DNA of 5,440 nt from NCBI GenBank assembly GCA_013298375.1, contig JAAFHM010000349.1, forward strand, positions 1-5,440. The letters are read 5' to 3'. The notes below the pieces were generated by a model. It had not been told where the DNA came from. It was given only the letters and a program-made list of their open reading frames with translations, and did no database searches. Shown here piece by piece: positions 1-4,430 of this stretch (position 1 is the stretch's first letter; each line of letters opens with the position of its first letter). The stretch comes from Ignavibacteria bacterium (GTDB taxonomy: Bacteria > Bacteroidota > Ignavibacteria > Kapaibacteriales > UBA4661). Position numbers and translations under genes: made by a program.

Positions 1-727
1 AAACCGCGCAGCCTTCAAAACCTTCAAGAATTTGCTTGATTTCCGTCTCCATCAGCACTTGCTTGATGGCAAGAAGTTCCTCGCTAAGGAGATAAATGCT
101 CAACCCTGCATCACGTTGGTCAAACTCAACCTGTACTTGAAATTTTTTTGCGGCGGTTCCGATGAAAAGCGGCATTTCGATGAAGAACGATTCTGGCAGG
201 TTGTGGTCTTTTACTTCCTTCGCAACACGGGATTCGCTGGCACCGCGACGGTCGTTTTTATCCACAATCTCGGCGCTGGTCTTCATCGAAAAGTCTTGGA
301 GACCTTTCAGAAGGGCGGTGTGTGTTTCGCCCCCGTTGCTAAAAAAGCGACGTTTGAGCCGAAGGAACGCAGCCAATTCTTTCACCGAGCGGGTTTTGTC
401 GGTATTGATTCCCCACAAGGCAAGCTCAGGATTGACTTTCAGGAAACCCCGAACTTCAGCAGCATACTTGTTGGTTGGATTTTCATGAAAAGTAATAAAT
501 GCTTTTTCTTCATCACGACTATATGTGACTAGGCAGAGCGACTTATCTATCGTACCAAGCGGGTATCGCTGGCGATAATAATCCAATGGAGCATTAAGAG
601 CGCCAAGAACTGTGAGTCGCGTAGGTTCGTTGGGTGGTAGCGCGTCGCCATGACGGATAATCAATGTATTGTCGCTGATTTCGATATTTTTGACACTGAG
701 GTCAAGATTTGTTTTTGAAGGTTGCAT
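1..727 (-). CDS. Conserved phage-type hypothetical protein, DUF2303/YfdQ-like (3' end outside window)
   Basis: The reading frame opens at an ATG at 727 and stays open for 242 codons to the left edge, so the C-terminus is missing. The ATG lies four bases after the stop of the upstream gene. I see no Shine-Dalgarno sequence, so reinitiation is likely. The protein has an N-terminal beta-rich part, a central segment near residues 107-130 (ALWGINTD, then ELAAFLRLKRRFF), a helix near 138-155 (LLKGLQDFSMKTSAEI), and then a LPESFFIEMPLFIG stretch near 177-190 followed by VQVEFDQRDAGLSIYLL. From memory, the order FLK.RRxF, L..F..K...I, lP..F.l.mPiF.G and then an alternating beta segment resembles DUF2303/YfdQ-like phage proteins and related ones from phages of Bacteroidota. 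No biochemical role is known to me. The coding call is strong and the family call is tentative. Confidence 0.85.
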   Translation of the reverse strand, partial: MQPSKTNLDLSVKNIEISDNTLIIRHGDALPPNEPTRLTVLGALNAPLDYYRQRYPLGTIDKSLCLVTYSRDEEKAFITFHENPTNKYAAEVRGFLKVNPELALWGINTDKTRSVKELAAFLRLKRRFFSNGGETHTALLKGLQDFSMKTSAEIVDKNDRRGASESRVAKEVKDHNLPESFFIEMPLFIGTAAKKFQVQVEFDQRDAGLSIYLLSEELLAIKQVLMETEIKQILEGFEGCAV

Positions 728-731
728 GGTT

Positions 732-1121
732 TTATGCGGCTTTTGCGTTTGGTAAATCGTGAATTGAGGTTTGGCGTTCTTCCGGTCTCATGCGGCGGTT
801 TTCGATAAGGTCTCCGGCTTCGTTGTAAATCTCCATACGGAGTTTGTCGAAATCGGGGACGTAGTACACGGTTTGCTCTTTCATCGTCTGTTTGCCGCGA
901 ATATCCGCGAAAATAGTGCGCATGGATTGAGCGCGTTCTTTTTTGCGGGCGGTGTATTCGGTGCGGTGCAGTTTAAACTCCTCGTCGTCCAAATCCTGCT
1001 CGTACATGAGGTTCGCAACAATGTCGGTTGCGCGGAGGATGTCGCTGTCAGCAAGGTTTGACGGGCGATTTTCTACGGCGGTGCGTGTTGCCAGCGTTTT
1101 GATTTCGTTTAGTGTTCTCAT
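732..1121 (-). CDS. Hypothetical protein, 129 aa, charged and mostly helical
   Basis: The ATG at 1121 overlaps the upstream TGA in an ATGA (1118-1121), and the TAA lies four bases before the next gene's ATG. No clear ribosome binding site precedes it, so translation is probably coupled to the gene upstream. I do not recognise the family. Residues 1-40 are predominantly helical. Residues 41-75 are dense in Arg, Lys, Glu and Asp. Residues 83-105 (YYVPDFDKLRMEIYNEAGDLI) look like a short beta unit. There is no signal peptide, membrane span or catalytic motif. It is probably a cytoplasmic accessory protein of the phage early block. Its place in an unbroken gene chain supports its reality more than its sequence does. 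Confidence 0.75.
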   Translation of the reverse strand: MRTLNEIKTLATRTAVENRPSNLADSDILRATDIVANLMYEQDLDDEEFKLHRTEYTARKKERAQSMRTIFADIRGKQTMKEQTVYYVPDFDKLRMEIYNEAGDLIENRRMRPEERQTSIHDLPNAKAA

Positions 1122-1393
1122 TGGTATTTTGTGATGCGTGGAAGAAAAATGATACCCGATTCCAAAAGAGCGTCTATCTCACGGCGATTTCGCATATACT
1201 CGCGTGTGTTCATGCGCTCTTCGAGTTTCAGCAAGTGTTCGTTGTGTGCGGTGTTGTCAAGAGTGGTTGGCTCTCGCTCTCGGATAACGTACCATCCCAG
1301 CCAATCTCCTCCCTCAGCAGCGACTATATCGCACAGGATTCGCGTATCGGAAGCGCGATGCACGACATAGCCGCGTTTGAGGAGGTTTCCCAT
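1118..1393 (-). CDS. Hypothetical protein, 91 aa
   Basis: I choose the ATG at 1393, which follows the upstream stop (1398-1400) after four bases, the same spacing seen at another junction in this block. The frame stays open to a further ATG at 1513, but that start would add 40 residues wholly inside the 3' end of the upstream gene. No convincing Shine-Dalgarno precedes 1393. The product begins MGNLLKRGYVVHRASDTRI, contains a Trp/Gly-rich patch (GGDWLGWYVI, residues 28-37), then a basic helical region (residues 50-72), and ends in IIFLPRITKYQ. It shares an ATGA with the downstream gene. I do not recognise the family or any catalytic residues, and the role is unknown. Confidence 0.7.
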   Translation of the reverse strand: MGNLLKRGYVVHRASDTRILCDIVAAEGGDWLGWYVIREREPTTLDNTAHNEHLLKLEERMNTREYMRNRREIDALLESGIIFLPRITKYQ

Positions 1394-1397
1394 TGGT

Positions 1398-1913
1398 TCA
1401 GGAGTTGAGCGTATCGCTCGGTTGGGAGTTGGCAAAAGCGCGGTATTCATCCAGCGAGAATACGATACCTCGGCAGAACAAAATATCCGGCTCTTCGTCG
1501 TCAAAAATGTCAAAAGTACTGTGCGGAATATCGGTTTTTATAAGCCAATCCGCGCCGAAGCTATTGTGGAGCAGTCCTTCGGGCTGCCAGACTGCTTCAA
1601 TTTTATTTATAAGAGGCCTATAACGAGGATAACTGTCTTTATTAGGCATAACGCTTTCATCTTCGAGGTCATGAATTTCGCCGATTTCGCCATCTTTCGT
1701 GAGATAGACATTTGTGCCTTCATAAGCGCCGATTTCCTTGTAAATCGCGCCGCGAAACTCCATCAAATCATCGCTTGCTCCAAAAACGACAACCAAGTTT
1801 GAACTGCTGGCAAGCGCTGCTTCGCCCTTTTCAAGTTCATTGCCTCGCATTCTGTTTGTCAAACGTGCGGCAAATTCGCTATGCGTCAATCGTTGTTCTG
1901 GTGAGGTGTTCAT
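1398..1913 (-). CDS. Conserved phage/bacterial hypothetical protein with FGASDDLMEFRGAI motif
   Basis: The ATG at 1913 has a strong AAGGAG about eight bases upstream and overlaps the preceding gene's TGA in an ATGA. The product is 171 residues. Residues 40-57 read VVVFGASDDLMEFRGAIY and continue into a glycine-bearing segment. A second conserved-looking block at residues 123-157 includes WLIKTDIPHSTFDIFDD and then FCRGIVFSLDEY. I recall the combination of a VV(V/I)FG.SDDL.EFRGAI motif with a C-terminal W...TDIPH.TF.I.(D/E)..F.RGIVF block from a widespread family of uncharacterised phage and prophage proteins, which is consistent with this setting. The acidic and aromatic pattern suggests a soluble globular protein. 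No enzymatic function is established to my knowledge. Confidence 0.85.
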   Translation of the reverse strand: MNTSPEQRLTHSEFAARLTNRMRGNELEKGEAALASSSNLVVVFGASDDLMEFRGAIYKEIGAYEGTNVYLTKDGEIGEIHDLEDESVMPNKDSYPRYRPLINKIEAVWQPEGLLHNSFGADWLIKTDIPHSTFDIFDDEEPDILFCRGIVFSLDEYRAFANSQPSDTLNS

Positions 1914-2668
1914 GCGGCAACTCCTTCCGCGTAACCGCCCATATTGACGACTTCACGTGGCAAATCGCGGAAGCAGTTTAGCGCTTGAGGAGAGGATTGG
2001 ACAAAGGCGATAATCTCGCGGATGTTCTGCTCATCGTTTGGCTCATATTTGAACTTTACGATGTGAAACGTGTGTGCAGATTTGGTTGTGACTCTTTCCA
2101 AAACCGCCGTCACAACGAGGGATGCGAGGGCATACCCTTCGGCGGTGATGTTGTCAATGAGTTGGATAAAATTGCGCATCGAACTCGTGCGAAACAATAC
2201 CGTGCTGATAAGGTTCTGCTCGTCAATAAACACGACCTGCACGACGGTTTCAGGTTCGGGATAGACATCCGAAAGCCGAACGCCTTGCTCCAATCGCCAA
2301 TTCAGAATGCGCATCTTAATTGCGCCGCCTTTGCTAATTTCGTTGCACGAAAAGAATCCCGATGCTTTGTCGCACAGCGCTCGGTAGTCGCGGGCTTGAT
2401 TGAGCATTTTAATCCCGACCAGTTGTGGGCGGATAAATGCCGCCGGAAGATTGCTGCCGGAAAGCACTTCGCCTGTTTGTGCATCAACGACCTCGTACAT
2501 CAATGTCGAAGGTTGTGGTGCTGCTTCTTGCGGTGGTGAAAAAGAGCGAAACGAAGCAGGGCTGCCGTTTGACGGCTGTGCGGAAGGAATGCCAACGGGC
2601 GAAGTGAATGTGGTGTTGCCATTTTGCGCGGGTGCTACGGGCGGCGGAAATACAGCTTGTTCTGCCAT
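1910..2668 (-). CDS. Hypothetical protein with Pro-rich N-terminus, 252 aa
   Basis: The start is ATG at 2668, preceded by ACAGGAG about nine bases upstream, the clearest ribosome binding site in the window. The frame is open another 128 codons upstream, but that stretch overlaps two other genes and would have no such site. Residues 1-56 are low-complexity and rich in Pro, Ser, Gln and Ala, typical of a disordered tail. Residues 57-215 look folded: MYEVVDAQTGEVL, then RDYRALCDKASGFFSC, then VVQVVFIDEQNLISTVLFR, then SLVVTAVLERVT followed by HTFHIVKFKY. The late beta-strand pattern could fit an OB-like or ssDNA-binding-like fold, but this is inference with no diagnostic motif. Its TGA overlaps the next ATG. 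Function unknown. Confidence 0.85.
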   Translation of the reverse strand: MAEQAVFPPPVAPAQNGNTTFTSPVGIPSAQPSNGSPASFRSFSPPQEAAPQPSTLMYEVVDAQTGEVLSGSNLPAAFIRPQLVGIKMLNQARDYRALCDKASGFFSCNEISKGGAIKMRILNWRLEQGVRLSDVYPEPETVVQVVFIDEQNLISTVLFRTSSMRNFIQLIDNITAEGYALASLVVTAVLERVTTKSAHTFHIVKFKYEPNDEQNIREIIAFVQSSPQALNCFRDLPREVVNMGGYAEGVAA

Positions 2669-2709
2669 TGTGAAAACTCCTGTGTGAATGGGTTGAGAAA
2701 GATGAGTGC

Positions 2710-2731
2710 GCCGCTCGTTTAGGGAAGCGGC
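2710..2731 (-). other. Hairpin across the stop codon of the coiled-coil gene
   Basis: GCCGCT (2731-2726) and AGCGGC (2715-2710) are a perfect 6-bp inverted repeat around a 10-nt loop that contains the TAA of the upstream gene. No U tract follows, so it is not a standard terminator. It could slow ribosomes or stabilise RNA ends just before the strong ribosome binding site at about 2680. Confidence 0.35.
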
Positions 2732-2931
2732 AGCGCGGTATTGTCGTCGGAAAAATCGTCGTAATTCGTCAATGTGGGAATGAGCATTTCGTCCAAAATT
2801 TCGCGTTCGATACGCAGTTGACGCTCGGCTTCGACCAGTTGGCGGAGAGCGATTTCGGCTTCTAATTGGAGTTGCGCTTGTGCCTGCTCGTAGAACGCGA
2901 TGCGCTCTTGTTGTTTTGCGATGTTTGCCAT
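2719..2931 (-). CDS. Small coiled-coil protein, 70 aa
   Basis: The ATG at 2931 has a GGAGG about eleven bases upstream, inside the last codons of the preceding gene, which ends six bases earlier. Residues 5-50 form one long predicted helix rich in Gln, Glu, Ala, Leu and Arg (for example AQAQLQLEAEIALRQLVEAE) with heptad-like leucines. The remainder, NYDDFSDDNTALPLP, is acidic and probably disordered. The shape suggests a small oligomeric or scaffold-like peptide, or one that binds a partner through the coil. No homologous family is recognised. The ribosome binding site and position make it a credible gene despite its size. A hairpin spans its stop codon. Confidence 0.7.
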   Translation of the reverse strand: MANIAKQQERIAFYEQAQAQLQLEAEIALRQLVEAERQLRIEREILDEMLIPTLTNYDDFSDDNTALPLP

Positions 2932-2937
2932 AGCGCA

Positions 2938-3093
2938 TTAGTCCTCCGGCGCGTAACGGTGAGCAATCGCCTCGTTTCGCTCTAACGTGCGGTAGTGTCT
3001 GCGGACAAACCACGCCACGCCAAGGCAAAATCCAGCAGCGAGGCTGTACCAAAATTCGGGCAGAGCGTATAAGTGTGCATATTCAGGGGTCAT
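2938..3093 (-). CDS. Single-span membrane peptide, 51 aa
   Basis: I choose the ATG at 3093, which has GAGG about seven bases upstream and overlaps the preceding gene's TGA in an ATGA. A longer version starting at 3186 would add 31 residues lying inside the neighbouring gene. Residues 13-30 (EFWYSLAAGFCLGVAWFV) form a hydrophobic segment long enough to cross a membrane. It is followed at once by RRHYR, so the positive-inside rule predicts a cytoplasmic C-terminus. Small membrane peptides in phage early regions include host-interference, holin-like and exclusion proteins, but nothing here chooses among these. It is too short and has too few spans for a confident holin call. Confidence 0.65.
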   Translation of the reverse strand: MTPEYAHLYALPEFWYSLAAGFCLGVAWFVRRHYRTLERNEAIAHRYAPED

Positions 3094-3266
3094 GCGATAC
3101 CTCGTCGTTGAAATTCCTTTTTGTACGCCTGTTGTCGCCGCTCCTTTGCAAGCCGCTCGGCTTCGATGCGAGGGTATTCTATCCAAATAAAACGCACCAT
3201 TGCGTCAATGGCTTTGGCAAAGTCCACATCGGTCTTCGGGGGCTGGGGCTTTACGAGAACAGGCAT
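3090..3266 (-). CDS. Small basic helical protein, 58 aa (start uncertain)
   Basis: The stop overlaps the next ATG (3090-3093). I favour ATG 3266, fourteen bases after the upstream stop; a TTG at 3299 would add eleven residues and overlap the upstream gene. Neither start has a visible Shine-Dalgarno. The N-terminus is proline-rich (MPVLVKPQPPKTDVD) and the rest is a probable amphipathic helix ending in a strongly basic region (RLAKERRQQAYKKEFQRR, residues 38-55). That could bind nucleic acid or an acidic partner, which is inference only. No family is recognised. It is retained because it fits the tightly linked gene chain and no better frame explains the stretch. Confidence 0.55.
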   Translation of the reverse strand: MPVLVKPQPPKTDVDFAKAIDAMVRFIWIEYPRIEAERLAKERRQQAYKKEFQRRGIA

Positions 3267-3279
3267 AGTAAGCAAGGGA

Positions 3280-3552
3280 TTATGAAAAAATTTCGTCAAT
3301 AGTCTTGGTTTTGCGTGGCAATTGCTGCCTGGCAGACTGTTTCGTAACGCCTAGCACGGCTTCACGTTTCTGCTCTTCGGCTTCACGGGCGGCTTTTTGT
3401 GCGGCTTGCAGGTCTTCAAGGCGGAATAATTGCTTGACTCCTGAATAGGTATAGACTTTTAGCCGTTTTTCAACTATCCAGCGCCGAAGCCGATGCTGGC
3501 TCATGCCGGAAAGTTTCGCCAGTTTAGCGACGCTATACACAGGAGAAATCAT
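3280..3552 (-). CDS. Helix-turn-helix DNA-binding protein, MerR/excisionase-like
   Basis: The ATG at 3552 overlaps the preceding TGA in an ATGA. Residues 6-30 read YSVAKLAKLSGMSQHRLRRWI plus VEKR, the pattern of a winged helix-turn-helix of the MerR/HTH_17 type: a Tyr-Ser/Thr start, a first helix, SGMS at the turn and a recognition helix HRLRRWI. It is followed by a beta wing (LKVYTYSGVKQLFRLEDL), where the sequence specifying FRLEDL matches the usual wing end. Residues 47-66 are a charged helix that could dimerise. At 90 residues it is the size of a phage excisionase or small regulator rather than a full MerR activator, and there is no effector domain. It could regulate this operon or bend DNA at an attachment site. 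No integrase is in the window. Confidence 0.8.
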   Translation of the reverse strand: MISPVYSVAKLAKLSGMSQHRLRRWIVEKRLKVYTYSGVKQLFRLEDLQAAQKAAREAEEQKREAVLGVTKQSARQQLPRKTKTIDEIFS

Positions 3553-3836
3553 TGCGCAGCAATTACAGATGATGTAAAAATTGGAGCGCGTCCGTTGCAG
3601 TCAATCGCCATCGGTGCTTCGGCGTAGTCACGCTTTTTTCGCTCAAGCAACAATGCGGCTTCGGCGCGAATGTCGGTGATGATTCGGTCCATTGCCTTAC
3701 GCTCTTTTTCATCGTGCCATTTTCCCGCTTCCCAGTAATTCGTGTAGAGCGTATCGGTCATAAATTTGAGTCGAGAAAGCTGTTCAATCTCGGAAAGCGC
3801 TTCGGCACTGGTTTTGATGAGTTTGAGCGTGTTCAT
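3549..3836 (-). CDS. Hypothetical protein, 95 aa, helical
   Basis: The ATG at 3836 lies about thirty bases downstream of an incomplete tRNA-Met-like sequence and after an A/T-rich stretch. No Shine-Dalgarno sequence is visible. Residues 3-30 and 40-70 are probable helices, the second rich in charge (KERKAMDRIITDIRAEAALL, then ERKKRDY). The middle holds an aromatic patch, LYTNYWEAGKWHDE, and the C-terminus APIFTSSVIAAQ is less charged. The TGA overlaps the start of the helix-turn-helix gene, so the two are probably co-translated. I recognise no family or catalytic motif. It may be a partner of the HTH protein, which is inference from linkage only. Confidence 0.7.
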   Translation of the reverse strand: MNTLKLIKTSAEALSEIEQLSRLKFMTDTLYTNYWEAGKWHDEKERKAMDRIITDIRAEAALLLERKKRDYAEAPMAIDCNGRAPIFTSSVIAAQ

Positions 3837-3854
3837 TTTTTTGCGTAAAAAGGT

Positions 3855-3862
3855 AAAAAAAA
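3855..3862 (-). other. T8 tract just 3' of the tRNA-like sequence
   Basis: On the minus strand the acceptor-like GCCCGCCGCA is followed by eight T residues, and five more follow a few bases later (3847-3851). A GC-rich arm before a U tract could attenuate transcription before the downstream small-gene operon. The arm is not a clean hairpin, so I list this only as a possible regulatory element. Confidence 0.35.
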
Positions 3863-3865
3863 TGC

Positions 3866-3938
3866 GGCGGGCGGAGGAGTCGAACCACCAACCTTCAGCT
3901 TATGAGGCTGACGAGATGCTCTTTTTCTCGACGGGAAA
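3866..3938 (-). pseudogene. Incomplete tRNA-Met(CAT)-like sequence, lacks 5' acceptor strand
   Basis: The sequence reads as a tRNA from the D-arm to the 3' end. It has a D stem GAGA/TCTC, a fully paired anticodon stem TCAGC/GCTGA with loop CTCATAA (anticodon CAT), a T loop TTCGACT and a 3' acceptor strand GCCCGCC. Two faults mark it as incomplete. The seven bases where the 5' acceptor strand should lie (TTTCCCG) do not pair with GCCCGCC, and the T stem GGTGG/CCTCC has a T-T mismatch. The D loop also lacks the usual GG pair. Positions 3866-3918 align without gaps to 4186-4238 of the intact tRNA-Met at 45 of 53 positions. Its 5' part is occupied by the end of a protein gene. It could be an attachment-site core, an old recombination scar or a decayed tRNA. 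Confidence 0.75.
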
Positions 3939-4146
3939 CTGTTTCCAAAACAAAATCGTAGTTTTCAGATGCGGACTGCTCTTCATAACCTTCGTGCCAG
4001 AGAATATTGCGCTTGCTATGCCCATTCCGAATAGTCCAGCCTTCCCCCATGATGCCAATAAAAACAGCAGCTTCAGACGGGTCATAGAATGATGCTCTGT
4101 ATTGATTTTCGCTGTTAAAAACCTTGTAGTTTGGTGATGCTGCCAT
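3895..4146 (-). CDS. Small conserved-looking hypothetical protein, 83 aa, ending inside a tRNA-like sequence
   Basis: The ATG at 4146 has a good ribosome binding site (TTGGAGAATC, GGAG about eight bases upstream). The product has the pattern NYKVFNSENQYRASF, then YDPSEAAVFIGIMGEGWTIR, then NGHSKRNILWHEG and ENYDFVLETVSRR. From memory this resembles a family of about 70-80 residue bacterial and phage proteins with a YKV(F/Y)N..g.Y.aS start, an AA.....G.G.TIR.GH core and an LW.EG..e...SYD.v end. No function is established for it. The last residues, EHLVSLIS, and the TGA are encoded by the D-stem and anticodon-arm bases of the tRNA-Met-like sequence, the stop lying in the 3' strand of the anticodon stem. 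An intact tRNA-Met lies 39 bases upstream. Confidence 0.8.
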   Translation of the reverse strand: MAASPNYKVFNSENQYRASFYDPSEAAVFIGIMGEGWTIRNGHSKRNILWHEGYEEQSASENYDFVLETVSRREKEHLVSLIS

Positions 4147-4185
4147 TTCGATTCTCCAAAAAAGATTGATAAAAACGCTTGTTGT

Positions 4186-4257
4186 AGCGGGTGGAGGAGT
4201 CGAACCCCCTGCCTTCGGCTTATGAGACCGACGAGATGACCGTTTCTCTAACCCGCT
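4186..4257 (-). tRNA. tRNA with CAT anticodon (Met, or Ile2 if CAT is modified)
   Basis: A complete 72-nt cloverleaf fits without gaps. It has a 7-bp acceptor AGCGGGT/ACCCGCT, TA at positions 8-9, D stem GAGA/TCTC with GG in the loop, anticodon stem TCGGT/GCCGA (one wobble pair) with loop CTCATAA, a five-base variable loop, T stem GGGGG/CCTCC (one G-T) and T loop TTCGACT. CCA is not encoded. The anticodon stem lacks the three consecutive G-C pairs of an initiator, so an elongator Met or an Ile-lysidine type is more likely; the two cannot be told apart here. It follows tRNA-Lys on the same strand and is probably cut from a common transcript. Confidence 0.95.
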
Positions 4258-4319
4258 ATACCGCCGGAGCGATGGTTATCCATCTATCTCTTCCAACAGT
4301 TATTGTAACTCCGGCTTGT
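4258..4319 (-). other. Structured spacer between tRNA-Lys and tRNA-Met
   Basis: The spacer holds a perfect 7-bp inverted repeat, GCCGGAG/CTCCGGC (4263-4269 with 4309-4315). Inside it are two small hairpins: AGTTA-CAA-TAACT (4298-4310) and GATGG-ATAA-CCATC (4271-4284). The AG of the outer stem overlaps the first inner hairpin, so the two compete by two bases; a shortened GCCGG/CCGGC outer stem allows all three. No anticodon arm or T loop is present, so it is not a tRNA. It may shape processing of the dicistronic tRNA transcript. Confidence 0.5.
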
Positions 4320-4391
4320 GCAATCGCCGAGACTCGAACTCGGATAACACGTCTTAAAAGGACGCTGCATTACCTGTTATGCTACGATTGC
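4320..4391 (-). tRNA. tRNA-Lys (anticodon TTT)
   Basis: A complete 72-nt cloverleaf is present: 7-bp acceptor GCAATCG/CGATTGC, TA at positions 8-9, D stem GCAT/ATGC with loop AACAGGTA, anticodon stem GCGTC/GACGT (one G-T) with loop CTTTTAA, variable loop GTTAT, T stem CCGAG/CTCGG and T loop TTCGAGT. The discriminator is A, and CCA is not encoded (ACA follows). It decodes AAA/AAG. It is the first of two tRNAs on the transcript from the right. No good promoter is visible between the U tract at 4431-4439 and this gene, so it may depend on readthrough from the antirepressor gene. Confidence 0.95.
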
Positions 4392-4430
4392 GGAAATTCC
4401 CCTTCGAGAAGTTTGTGTGTTCAGTCTTGC

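Noticed and set aside
32..532. 166-codon open frame on the plus strand
   Set aside because: It lies entirely over the left-edge minus-strand gene, has no ribosome binding site, and its protein is low in recognisable structure; a shadow of the minus-strand frame.
1394..1513. 40-residue N-terminal extension of the 91-residue protein
   Set aside because: It lies within the 3' end of the preceding gene in another frame; the start four bases after that gene's stop fits the junction pattern better.
2669..3052. Upstream extension of the 252-residue protein to a 380-residue version
   Set aside because: The extra 128 codons overlap two minus-strand genes with their own ribosome binding sites, and a strong GGAG sits just before the ATG at 2668.
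3094..3186. N-terminal extension of the single-span membrane peptide
   Set aside because: It overlaps the basic helical gene, and the ATG at 3093 has a GAGG at good spacing.
3551..3563. ATTGC-GCA-GCAAT inverted repeat
   Set aside because: It is only 5 bp with a 3-nt loop, lies in the coding end of the 95-residue gene, and has no U tract.
3900..4085. 61-codon minus-strand frame with a signal-peptide-like start (hydrophobic LKLLFLLASWGKA)
   Set aside because: It is a frame-shifted reading of the 83-residue gene, which has a better ribosome binding site and family-like sequence.
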